Made by a program: the position numbers and the translations under genes
Shown here: piece by piece, positions 12,593 through 23,200 of the stretch
Layout: each line of letters opens with the position of its first letter
Numbering within the stretch: the stretch's first letter is position 1
NCBI RefSeq assembly: GCF_036669915.1
Contig: NC_089325.1
Location: 12,853,735 to 12,917,734 of the forward strand
Length of the DNA stretch: 64,000 bases
Source: Pocillopora verrucosa
Lineage: Eukaryota > Cnidaria > Anthozoa > Scleractinia > Pocilloporidae
Direction: 5' to 3'
The notes under the pieces: model-generated
The model's input: the letters and a program-made list of their open reading frames with translations, nothing else
The model's database searches: none
What the model was told of the DNA's origin: nothing

Positions 12593-14282
12593 ATGAAATT
12601 GCCAAGCAGACTCACTTTCATAAACAACGAGGCAACTATACCATGTAAACTATTCAACCTACTCCTAATGCGAGGAACTGAGTGGTCTTCCAACGGCCTA
12701 GTGCTTAACCCATTTCCCCCCCTCCCCTTCTCAAATTCCAGAGAAAAAGCCCTCTCTACAAAGAGCACCTCAAAGGCTAACTCGTCCCCAGTCATCTCCC
12801 TTATAAATATCGTTCCATTTTAATCACATTAGTGTATGTCTCCCGAGACCACGCCACTGCGTGTGAAATGTAAGATATTATTTAGGATGAGTCAGCTTTA
12901 AAAGCCGTTGAAAGGCTAACCTCTAACCAGACACATTTTTAAAGATAAAGCGGGCGGGCCTATTTTCTCTTTCAATTTTGATCGATGTAGCATCAGGCGT
13001 TTAATTCAACTACCTAAAACTGACGAATGATCGCTGCAATCATCTGATGATTAGAACCAAAACTGAAAATTTAGAAACTGTGTTGTAGAAAAAAAAGCTA
13101 TTTCAATCAGTTTTTATCATCGCTAGTTCACAGTTCAAGAATTGGACCACGTTTTAGGCGCGACTCGATGCGACCGAAAACTATTTTGACATTTTGTTGA
13201 AAAAAACCGGAGATATTTTCGTTCTTAGGCTGCATTATAGGTCCGTCGAGAGAGCGAAATTCATAGTAGAAGCCCAAAAACTGTAAGTAAAAGGGAATAT
13301 TCAGTGTCTGAAAGCTTAGAGTACTCAGTGGTATAGATTATTTCTGTAAATGACTCAGACATACTCGGAAAAATTGAATTCTGAGTGCTTCCCATAGGAG
13401 TCGGAACTACGACCTTCCAACTGGTACTCTGGATCGATGCTCAACGAGTGACCAATATATCAGTGGCAACCTAGGCCGTTTAACAGCTGGGTACACAGTG
13501 ACAAAATTCCTGCATACTGCTAAGATAGGATTTTCGATACGTGATGCTTTTACGGAATGATGGTGTAAATAAGAAAGTGGTAATAATTATTATAAATTTT
13601 TAGCCTAGATTGTTTCAGTTGACCAAACCAGTTCTCTCAGATAGGCACGTTTGCACAGTGAATAAGTTACGCTTCTCTAGTCTTATTCAGAGAATGCATG
13701 ATCGAGGGGCATGCGTGGCAACAATATTGCTTAGGAGACAACCTGCGGATTTTTCTTAATTTCCAAAGCAACTTGAATCGATTTCAACTTAAACTGGAAA
13801 ACACGAAGGCTCCATTTGACACGAAAATATCCTTGTGTATTTGTTCTAAGACGAAATTTGCTTAGAGAAGGGAAATTGTAATATAGCACGATCGATAAAT
13901 GACGCTTATTAGTTGTACTGATAATCCAAATGAAATGTGTCTATGAAATGTAGCCATAAAAAGCCTTAAAACGTAAATCGACCTATTATTGCATGGTTGT
14001 TATAATGAGTTATTATCCGACTGCGCTAAGTAGAGTAAAAATATCACACTGTAAAAAAAACCTGTTTAACCGGTCGGCTGCGCGTGTTACGCTTCACTAT
14101 CTGCTACGCTTTCGCCGCCTTAGGAGAAATAAGTGCAAAATAAAGCAGTTGTATAGTAAATAACTTATCACACGTTTTCTTGAGTAGTATTGCTAAGTAT
14201 TTTCACTTGTATTTTGTACTTTGACTCGCCTTACGGGCTCGTCAAAATGCGGCACAACTCTTAAAAATACTTAGCTACACTA
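12593..14282. other. 3' flank and intergenic stretch
   Basis: No gene was recognised. The first few hundred bases are probably 3' UTR of the PAN-EGF gene, although no clear AATAAA was placed. The antisense frame 12,475-12,795 overlaps the last coding exon and has no recognisable content. Confidence 0.4.
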
Positions 14283-14609
14283 ACGTCTGATAAGATACAT
14301 GAAAAAATGACTCAGTTCTGATTGATTAAGATAAATGAAGTTTACAGGTAATTCAATGCATAAGAGGGTTAATTCAGTGCAAAGAGGTAACAAACCAGAC
14401 TGAATTTGAACTTTTTTGCGCCTTAAAGATGTGAAAATATCATTGTATATTATTGTTTTAATCGTACGCGGTTGTTTTGACCGAACATACAATGTCGCTT
14501 GCATTTGAATATATTATTTTTGCACTTATGCGCGCGCTTTGCTTCTGTATAATTATGATAAACGATCTCGTATTTTTTCATATATATTATTAATACGTAA
14601 TCAAATTAC

Positions 14610-14640
<31 letters not shown>

Positions 14641-14746
14641 TTGAAATGTTTTTCAAAGACTACGGGCTCGTGCAATTTTGTCGGTCTTTGAAAAAGTTTA
14701 CTCGTGCTTATTTATTCCAAATTGTACTCGAAATCATGTGATTACT
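14283..14746 (+). mobile_element. Crypton-like-derived repeat R1, copy B (short form)
   Basis: The left end (CTCAGTTCTGATTG, then AGAGGGTTAATTC and GTAACAAACCAGA) matches the left end of the copy at 56,878. It then jumps directly to TTTTTGCGCCTTAAAGATGT, skipping about 400 bases present in that copy. The right end is a fold-back of AATTTGGAATAAATAAGCAC against its inverse around 14,625-14,725, ending in ATCATGTGATTAC. It is an internally deleted derivative with no coding content left. Confidence 0.75.
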
Positions 14747-14929
14747 TATACTAATAGGATATATATATCAGAGTAGATCTGAGTGTGCTGAATAAAGTTT
14801 TCATGGTTGCTTTTTTGCGTTCAGTCAGTAATCACCGTCAACTGGAGCCCTTAGTGGGCTATCGTTCCCTTTGTAGGCTACTTTCCAGAGTCCTCACCTC
14901 TGAGAAAGACACTATTTTACCGCAACACA

Positions 14930-15600
14930 ATGAGGTATCGATCAATATCAGTATCTGAGCAAACTGAGCAACTGCGAACCTATCGAAAGTTTCTAACAAA
15001 CAAAGAACGTTCGTATCCTGTTGATCAAAAATCGGTCCAGTTAATAAGGTGGGTTTTTTTTTTATCGAGCGTATTTCTCGTACAAAACAAGTCATTCTTC
15101 CCGAAAATAACCCATCTGCTTCTATCTACCTGCATTAGGCCGGTGTTAGAGTATTGTGCGCCCTTATATAACCATGCGTTTTCTGCTAATTTAAGCGAAG
15201 ACCAAGAGCATATTCAGAAAAGCGCGCTTTCCGTAATTCGAATTTCTCCTGGCCTTTCATATCACGTCATTTTAGAATTGTATAACATCAGATCTTTGAA
15301 AGGCAGGCGCAAAGAACAATGTTCTAAACTTTTTGACTCAGTCGTATCTGGATACTGCGCATAAACTCCATCATTTGCTGCCACCCAATAACATAAGCAG
15401 ACACAATTTTAGAAACCAACGCAATTTTATGTTGCTAAAAATGGACACAAATCGTTACACGAACACATTTAATCCATCCATGTCCAATCGGTAAAACTTT
15501 AATATGTAGTCGTTTTTATAATCATTTTATATTAAATGAAAATGTCATTTTATAAATGTGTACATTAATATTATTATAACTTTTTATGAAATTCATGCAA
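14930..15600 (+). mobile_element. 3' fragment of a non-LTR retrotransposon (LINE)
   Basis: From about 15,050 the frame encodes LLLSTCIRPVLEYCAPLYNH followed by LSEDQEHIQKSALSVI. This is the typical C-terminal thumb/connection region after the reverse transcriptase core in CR1/RTE-like LINEs. The frame stops at 15,364. A shifted frame then continues (HKLHHLLPPNNISRHNFRN) and stops near 15,490, so there is at least one frameshift. AT-rich sequence to about 15,600 looks like the element's 3' UTR. The 5' part and the catalytic core are absent, as expected of a 5'-truncated dead copy. The start of the element is uncertain. Confidence 0.7.
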
Positions 15601-15624
15601 TGTAGCCTCAGGATCTTTACTCTT

Positions 15625-15641
15625 TTACGTCATTTACGTCA
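15625..15641 (+). promoter_or_regulatory. Two tandem CRE/ATF-like sites
   Basis: TTACGTCA occurs at 15,625-15,632 and again at 15,634-15,641, nine bases apart. They lie upstream of the likely 5' UTR exon of the CYSTM-type gene. TTACGTCA is a CREB/ATF half-site variant. Regulation by cAMP or stress is inference. Confidence 0.45.
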
Positions 15642-15689
15642 CGCACCGCACTAACATTAGAATATGACATAAGCATATTCTTGAACACT

Positions 15690-15772
15690 CACCCCGCCGT
15701 TGAAGTTGTCCTCAAACGTGAATCAGCACATTGAAATTGCCTGGGACTGTCGAGGTGAACCCTAAAAGGAAG
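15690..15772 (+). other. Probable 5' UTR exon of the CYSTM-type gene
   Basis: A good donor (AAGGAAG|GTAAGT) at 15,773 and the acceptor TTATTTCAG at 16,149, eight bases before the ATG at 16,158, suggest a non-coding first exon. The left limit is a guess. A second possible non-coding exon lies at 15,978-16,126 between CATACAG and CACGAG|GTG. Confidence 0.4.
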
Positions 15773-16157
15773 GTAAGTTGCAATTTGTTTTAGAAAGGTG
15801 AAGGTCAGCAAAAATTACCTCGCTTCTTTTAATTACAGTGTATTGAGAGGCAATGAACAGTGACCATTCAGTATCTGATTTGTGCCTTTCTTACGTTCAT
15901 CATTTTCATAATTATTACTCAACGTGTTGTAGAGCGACATTGCTAGTTCGCTAAATTCGATTATTTTTTCATACAGGAAATCTCAGAGCGAGGAAGTTTC
16001 CAATCAGAGCGCTTCAAAAGGAAATATAAACCTTAGCTGTAATCGAATACGCCACGATAGTTCTACTGTTTCTACGTTGAATTCGTTCGAAAGGACCGAT
16101 AAAGAAAGAAATATTCCTCCACGAGGTGTTTAATCAGTTCTTATTTCAGCTTTTGCA

Positions 16158-16502
16158 ATGAGTTACCCACCTCAACCACCGCCATACAATCCAACAGCTC
16201 CTCAGCCGAACGCTGGAGTTGATTTCGAACTATATCAACAAGGAACTCCATATCCTCCGCCGCCATATTCAGCACCATATCCTCAACAACAGTACGGCGG
16301 GCCTCCTCCACAGCCAGGCTATCCTCCGCAGCAGGGCTATCAACAGCCTTATGGTCAGCCACAGTATGTCTACACAAACCAGCCTAAAACTGTTTACGTT
16401 TATGATCAAAATGGGAGACGTAGACAAGACAACAGTGATGCTGCAGACTGCTTTCTGTTAGGGCTATGTGCTGCATGTCTGTGCTGTTGTGTTCTCGACT
16501 AA
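16158..16502 (+). CDS. Small proline/tyrosine-rich CYSTM-type membrane protein
   Basis: A single coding exon of 114 residues, preceded by an acceptor at 16,149. Residues 1-75 are Pro/Tyr/Gln-rich and disordered, with PPPYNPT, YPPPPYSAPY and GYPPQQGYQQPY, including PPxY motifs of the kind bound by WW domains. Residues about 94-114 form a short cysteine-rich hydrophobic segment (DCFLLGLCAACLCCCVLD) typical of CYSTM/CYSRT proteins, which are small tail-anchored, often palmitoylated membrane proteins. Biochemical function is unknown for most members. The stop is followed by a long 3' UTR with AATAAA at 17,143. Tandem CRE-like sites upstream hint at inducible expression. Confidence 0.82.
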   Translation: MSYPPQPPPYNPTAPQPNAGVDFELYQQGTPYPPPPYSAPYPQQQYGGPPPQPGYPPQQGYQQPYGQPQYVYTNQPKTVYVYDQNGRRRQDNSDAADCFLLGLCAACLCCCVLD

Positions 16503-17142
16503 TTACAGTGACATTTGAACGTGTTTATGTACGTTACATATTAGGTTTTCTATCTGTTAGCTCTAACTTGCTTCGAGAAAGCCTGTGGGTAGTTTCATAA
16601 ATTCAGAAAAGAACAGAACTTGTGATATAAAATTGTGTATGTACGTGTGTGCGTGTAAGTAATATTATATTCTCAGAATTCTAAACATTGCATAATTATA
16701 GATCTGAAGTTTATCATGTTGCCAGTTTCCAATGCAAATGTAATGTGATGTAGTAGCAGGTTGTGATTCCATATATGGCAGAACAGATGAATCTTTTAAA
16801 ATACAACGATAAACGAAAAATATATGGTGTAAATGTGTGACAAAGTTTCCCAAGAAGCTGAATTAGAGGGAAATTGGGGAAGAAAACATTTCTAGTTTTT
16901 TCCTAAGGATTCTTCCGAATTTTCATAATCATTGATTCAAACCATAATAGTATATTGTAAGCCATTTTGTCTAAAATTAATTTTAGATTAAGATTGCAGT
17001 GTTCAGATATGCTGAGTGTTCACAACTTTGCTCAACATAAAAACAAATTGCACTATGCAGGTGTGAAGACGAATAGTTTTTCGATCAAAACCTGTATATT
17101 GAGCTTTTATGGAGTAGACAGCTCCTGAAAGGTTTTGTTCAA

Positions 17143-17148
17143 AATAAA
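17143..17148 (+). promoter_or_regulatory. Polyadenylation signal of the CYSTM-type gene
   Basis: AATAAA about 640 bases after the stop, in an AT-rich context. It is the first canonical signal I placed downstream of this gene. Confidence 0.5.
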
Positions 17149-18395
17149 GAAGTTTTTATTCCTTGAAATATCTGCTCATAGATCATGAATTCGTCAATAA
17201 AAACTCTTTCAGAAAATTTAACCTTCTTTGGTTAAACCACCCATCTTTGTTTGGTTTGTATCAGATACTTTCATTTTTAAAGAGCAGCTTACAGGTTGTT
17301 GATTAAAAGTGCAATGATAATAATTATCATTTGCACTTTTATTTGCACTTGTATTTACAATTGTGTGCAGCTTATTCATGTCTCTGATGGTTGTCCTGTG
17401 TATTGGGACTGAAGGGAGGAGTGGGTGAGGAGGGGTTAAACCATGTTGCACCCAGGCTGTTCTCTTCTCTGAATGGCATTTTGTTGGATGAACACCTTGT
17501 GATGCGTGCCGTGTAGGTTCTTTGCATTTTTACTGTCTGAACTATCGAATTTGTTTGTTCACTAACACAAAAGCACTAATCACCTAGAGGAAGCTTCAGG
17601 CACCTACAGAGTTCTGTCCTTTCAATTATCAGAAGCAATACTCACATTTATTTAATTTGATATAGATCCTTATTTTAATGAAATCCAGTATCTATACAAG
17701 TCAGTTACTGTTAATGAAGAAAGCATCCACATCTCTCATAGTATCACACATGGACTGATTAACTGAGAATTTTTAAAAGGTGTTAATTACCTCATGTAAA
17801 CTTGATCAAGACAGCCACAAGAAAAATTTGATTTAATAGCATATGTACCAGAAAGTCCAGCACAATCTGACCCTTAGTTCTTGCTGGCCAAATCAGGGGA
17901 ATATACCGAAATATTATATTCGCAAATGGACTTGCCACTCAGCAAATTTCCTGAACACTTCATTTTGATCAGATATAGAGGTGATTTGGAAAAGAAACTG
18001 GCTGTCCAAGATTCACAACTTTGGAGAATTTCTGAAAAAGAAACTAGAAAAAACTGGCCATTATATGAGAATCTTCAGGGGCAATCTCACCTCTAGAAAT
18101 GGACATGGATTCAAAGATCATGTCTTGATCAAGCAGTGGTAGATCCAGGAATTTTTGATAGTGGAGTCAAAATTTGATAAAGAAAACTCAGAATAATTAT
18201 TTTTACACAAATGCCTTGAGGTAAGCTGAGAAATATTGCAAGGAATTTTTTTTAACACAAAAAGAATTTTGGTGTCAGGCAACTAATGAAACTAAAACCA
18301 GCAGATCTGACGGGTTGGGGGTGGAGGGTTTGGACCTTGCAGACCTTCCCCCTGAATGATCCATGCACTGTCAAGGATGAAACTGTTTTAGAGAG
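17149..18395. other. Intergenic; no gene recognised
   Basis: AT-rich sequence with small frames only. The 71-codon plus frame at 17,881-18,096 has no recognisable motif. Confidence 0.4.
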
Positions 18396-18607
18396 TTAAC
18401 TCTTTAACTTCCACAGGTGATTCACATATAAATTCTCCCCACAGCATCCATCCATCATCCAGCAGACAGGTAATAAGAATACTCAAATGTATCAGACAGA
18501 AGTTATTATCTTGACCTAACACCAAATTCTTGCCGCTAATTTACAAGGAAATGTGTAGCAGCTAGAGGGGAGAATTAACAATCAGATCCTGGGAGTTAAA
18601 GGGTTAA
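18396..18607 (+). repeat. MITE family M1, copy 1
   Basis: A 212-base unit bounded by TTAACTCTTTAACTTCC and its near inverse GGGAGTTAAAGGGTTAA. It shares the core AAATGTGTAGCAGCTAGAGG with copies at 47,507 and, more diverged, 54,872 and (inverted) 44,705. Confidence 0.8.
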
Positions 18608-18763
18608 GCCATTTAAGGCAGATACAAGCAGCCTTGACTGGAACTCAGTAATTCACAGTTGCACAGATTTCTTTCTTTATCATTTTATAGTCATGGTAGA
18701 CCTGGTAGACAAGGAAATTTTGCTCTCCATAGATTTTCCTCGGCTAATGATGCTCAAATTTAA

Positions 18764-18780
18764 TAACAATAATAATAAAG

Positions 18781-18811
<31 letters not shown>
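18764..18811. repeat. AAT trinucleotide microsatellite
   Basis: About 16 near-perfect AAT units. Confidence 0.9.
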
Positions 18812-18814
<3 letters not shown>

Positions 18815-18815
18815 T

Positions 18816-19067
18816 TTAATTATATGAAAAGCTTTTGAATGTTTTGGCCAGGCAAAGAGCCCTAACAATCAGTTCTGGCACCCAATCAGAATTAACTAAT
18901 GTGGCATAGCGTAGCTCGCGATAAGTTTTTTCTGCCTTCTCTATTAGCTCAAAGAGATATGGGTCATTGACATGGAGGAAATCGAGTAGTGGAAGACGAT
19001 TGCGTGAGTGGATCTCATAACGCCCACTTTGTACTAATATTGTAATTACCTTGAGTACAATGAACAA
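18816..19067 (-). other. Candidate exon or gene fragment, unrecognised
   Basis: An 83-codon minus-strand frame with protein-like content (GRYEIHSRNRLPLLDFLHVN, then LVNSDWVPELIVRAL). A possible acceptor (CAATATTAG) lies just inside its 5' part at about 19,035. It ends at a stop immediately beside the AAT microsatellite. No family is recognised. It could be a last exon, a gene fragment or chance. Confidence 0.3.
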
Positions 19068-20233
19068 AAGTGTACTTGTACTTTTTAGTAAAGAAGGATT
19101 TCCTTTTAAGAGTGAGTAAGGCAGCTGCTATGGGGTGTGAATCACGCCTACGCAAGCTCGAACAAATTGTAAATGGCTGTAGAGGAAGTGACTGGAGTGC
19201 TTTGGAAGGTTTTCAATGTTCTTTCATAGGAACTCATTAATTTTGTTTAAAATTATTTGATCCGGTTGCCGTTTCTTCTATTTCATCTTTTGTTTTCTTT
19301 TTCCTCAATTATATCCACTCTAATAACATTCTTCCGAGGTAAAATCAGGTGGCTTAGAGCTTTTTCACTTTAAATGCTGGTAAATTATTCCTTTATTTGC
19401 AGAGATACTTTTTCAGTAGTTTCGAAACTATTATTTTTCTCTAAAAATGAAAGGCTAAGTTTCGAAATATCAGCAATCGAGGAAGAATCCGTGAAATTCC
19501 ACTCCTGACGACGGCATATTTTCTGCGCGACTGTTGTTACTTACTTAGTAACGCAACTTTTTCTGTCACGCGAGAGAGTGGAAAATTCGATAACAGCGAA
19601 AGAAACTTCAGCTTCTTTCCACATATTTTCTTTTTCATTCTGACAAACTTAAGTTTGTTGAAATCTTATACTACCGAAATCGCATTCAAATTGTAAGCTA
19701 TTATTTAATTCGTCTGTCAGTAAACTTCGACTGTCAGTTTCGCGCTAAAGTGTAGCTTAAAATATCACTAGTAACAGATCACATCAAAATATGAATGGAA
19801 AATGTTTTTAGAAGATAATCGAGCTATTAGTGAAGAATCAGAACATCTCTTATTTAATGCGGTTCAAACCGGATGTGTGTTATAAATAAACTCACCGGAT
19901 GTAAAATATGTAGGGTATTTATCGGTATTATAAATTGGTAATGTAGTGACATAAATTATATTCGTTGCTACACAAAAGGATGATGAAGCTACATATCGTC
20001 AACGAAAAAGAGCTTTCTGAAACGGAACAGGAAAAAATCGAGGCTTTGTTCCGGTAGGGCACTTAAAATTTTGCTTAGGAGTTCTAAAAATATTGTAACA
20101 AACACAAGAGCCAGTGGAGAATACGATCTCGAACAATACGCAAAGGAATGTCGCACGATCTCTGCGTGCGCATACCGCTCAGATCCTCAACTTAGTATGG
20201 TTGTCTGTTCTTCCAGCCAGTAAATCCCTCAAA
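19068..20233. other. Upstream region of the docking-protein gene
   Basis: No coding exon was supported. An in-frame ATG at 20,114 would extend the docking protein by 40 residues. The rest probably includes its promoter and 5' UTR. Confidence 0.4.
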
Positions 20234-23200
20234 ATGGACCTGATTGAGGGTAGAGTTCGGTATCGGAAAGGAAAAAAGGTAAGCTGTAAATCTTGGATAA
20301 TGCTTTGTGCATTTCAGTACTCATTCATATTCTGTTTGTTGCAGTGGAAGATTCGATGGGCTGTTTTGAGACGGGTGAATCCAGCGACTGGTAAGTTGTG
20401 CACGTTTTTAACTCAAATAATTTACACAATGATTTTCGTCGCAAACACAAATTTTAATAATTGGGTTCTATAGTGCAGCTGGTGGTGTCGCGGCCTGATT
20501 TCTTTGTAAGGCAAAACGGCTGTTGTTTGATGGGTTTCGTCGAGAGTGTTGCATAAATAATTTGAGAATCGGAGAACATTATTTATCTCTGCGGTGCGGT
20601 CCGTTCAATGATTCTTCGTAAACGCAGCGGTGAGATATCGTCAATTGAACAATTTAAGAGCATTTTCGACTGTCTGAGGTTGAGTTACTGATAATGCGAC
20701 AGCGACACAGTCAAGGACTCCCCTTGCTTTTAGTAAGACTAGTTCTCATTTATACTTCGAATTTTTTCTTATATTCTGTGACCTTCTTCGGCGTCTATTT
20801 GTGAAGCTCTCAATGTCCGCGGGCAAGACAAATTTGCGTGGAATTATCGCTCTAAGTGAGCCAACTAGACTTTTAATGGGAAAGGTAACTGCATACATAA
20901 TAATTCTCGTGAAACTTTTGTATTATTTTGTATCTCGGAATGCCGTTGTTTCAATGATCGCGTGTCCGTTGTATACATTGCAATTTTGCTGCTTCACTCG
21001 CGCTTGATAGAACATTGAATTCTGCAAGCTGTTGCCGCATGCTGTCAGCGTTTTTTTTTTTGAAAAATTTTGCCACATCTCGCCCTCTTTAAAAAGAATC
21101 TTTGAGCTTTGAACGCAGTTGTAGGCGTCTGATCTCTTTTTCCGCTTCCAAACATTTGATTTGCCTACCCTGTATCAATTAACCGCCCAACGGCAAGTTA
21201 CGTCGAAATCGCTCAGTATAAAGTGGTAAAAGTCGTTGAAAATTTGTTCGCTTCTATTATTTATCACCCTTATGGGCTAATTCATTCATTGTAGATCACC
21301 AAAGCTATTATCTCACTCGTCACTAGTTTTAGAATTAATTCAATAGAGTACTCAGCAGTTTGCTGAGAGACAATCGCAATATTTATACGAGCTAGGCTTT
21401 ACGACAGCGCTTTCCATTTCCTATGTTGTTCTTTTAATATTGTCGCTGAATTTGCTCAGTTGCGTGATAAAGCGAAATTTGGTGGCCATCTATTCGCTTC
21501 AATAATTACTTTGCGTTGTAATATCCTTCCGCTGTTTAAAACGTACTTGTCTATCAGTCTCTAGTCAACGTAAATAGCAGGATTTTTTTTAAGGAAGAAA
21601 CATCTCCCGGTGATAAAAATTCTGCCTAAAATAACCATGATACATACTCTATTTTTCGCTTTTCGCTTGCGTTTACTTTCGCCCACGTCGTGATTGAAAA
21701 TATAAGATTTATAGAAAATAAAGCTGAACCCGCAGAACCTTTTTCTTCTGGTTTAATTCTTTCATGAAGGCTTTTTCTCAATGAGGGATACACATGACTT
21801 AATTATACTTAGTTTCATGCATACATGAATTTTATTATATTTCTTTGTACACTGGTAATAACACCACATTAATATAATATCTTCTTCAATATTCTTTCTT
21901 TCTTAATTTCGTCATTGCGACTTGAGAAACTATGATTGATGTTGTTGATAGAAGTCCAAATTGATTTTTGATCATGTGAGCATAAAACGATACCGTATTC
22001 AACTGTGACCAAACCGTAACAACATCGGCTTCGAAAATACATTGTTTGTTGAAAGGCTTTGGAAATGGAGGGTCTTGTAGACCAAATACAGCTGCAAACA
22101 CATGTTTTGTTTCAAAACTTGGTAATTATTATCACTCCATATGACTCCTGGATTTAAACATGTGTTAAAAAAAGTTGTGTTCCTGAAATTGTGAAATTAT
22201 AAGTAATGTGGTATAGCTGTAGCCCTTAATGAGGAGAACTGATCTGAAATGACCAGTTAAGGCATAACTTTCTGGCCAAACCTCAAAGCATAATGATCTT
22301 TAATTAGAAAAAAACGACATTGGTTTTCTTTCTGTGTGAAACATGTTTGTTGTTTATTTTTGTGGATTTTTCTCTTCTCTACACATAATACACTCATCTT
22401 GAATCAGCTGTGTTTGTTTGTCATTTAAGATGAGGCTTTATTTTTCTTTGAGCCCATTTGTTTTCTTTGTAATTTCTAAGAACTTTCCAATTAAAGTGAA
22501 TTTTTAATAGAGAGGTGTTTACATTGGCTTTTTATAACAGAATAATATGGCATGTTTTGGTGACTTACATTTTTTTAATCTCAAATATTTTGTATATAAT
22601 AACTGATATTTTGGCAACAAGTGATGATTTTTTTCTTTGTAGTGTTACTGCTTACAAGGAAATTGTATAAAAAAAGTGTAAGAAATTTTAGGCTTTGATA
22701 GGGATTGCAGGCTTACCTACTTGGGTGTTGCAGCCTAGTGAGCTACAAAGCCAGAAGTTGGGAGGAAATAAGAATCTGTTCTCTTGAAAGAAAATTGAAC
22801 ACAATCAGGGTTTATGAAGTAACATGTATTTTTACCTGTGATCAAGATAACAAGTGACAAATTTAGCTTCACAGGCTAACTGCATTTTATGTCGTTGAAG
22901 CTATCAAGTCATTTTATCTGTGTCATTCTCGCTGATAAAGGCATTTTACATTCTTTGAATTGATTTTTTTCTTCCTTTGTAGATGTGTTGAATCTTGTGC
23001 TGTATCCTGATCGTCATTCAGATCAGACAAATGCAGGAGCTCGTCATAAGGCCCTGCTTTCCCTTAAGGGGTTTAGTGGATTACAGGTGCTCAACAAGAT
23101 GGACAAACACTTCAATGTGATCGTCATTATAACAACAGAAGAGGTGATTCCTCTAAGCTTTGAGACAATAGACCAAAGAGCAGACTGGCTGGCACTGCTT

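Noticed and set aside
12475-12795. 106-codon minus-strand frame at the end of the PAN-EGF gene.
   Set aside because: Overlaps the last coding exon antisense and shows no recognisable domain.
14859-15095. 78-codon minus-strand frame beside the LINE fragment.
   Set aside because: No recognisable content; the plus strand here carries the reverse-transcriptase tail.
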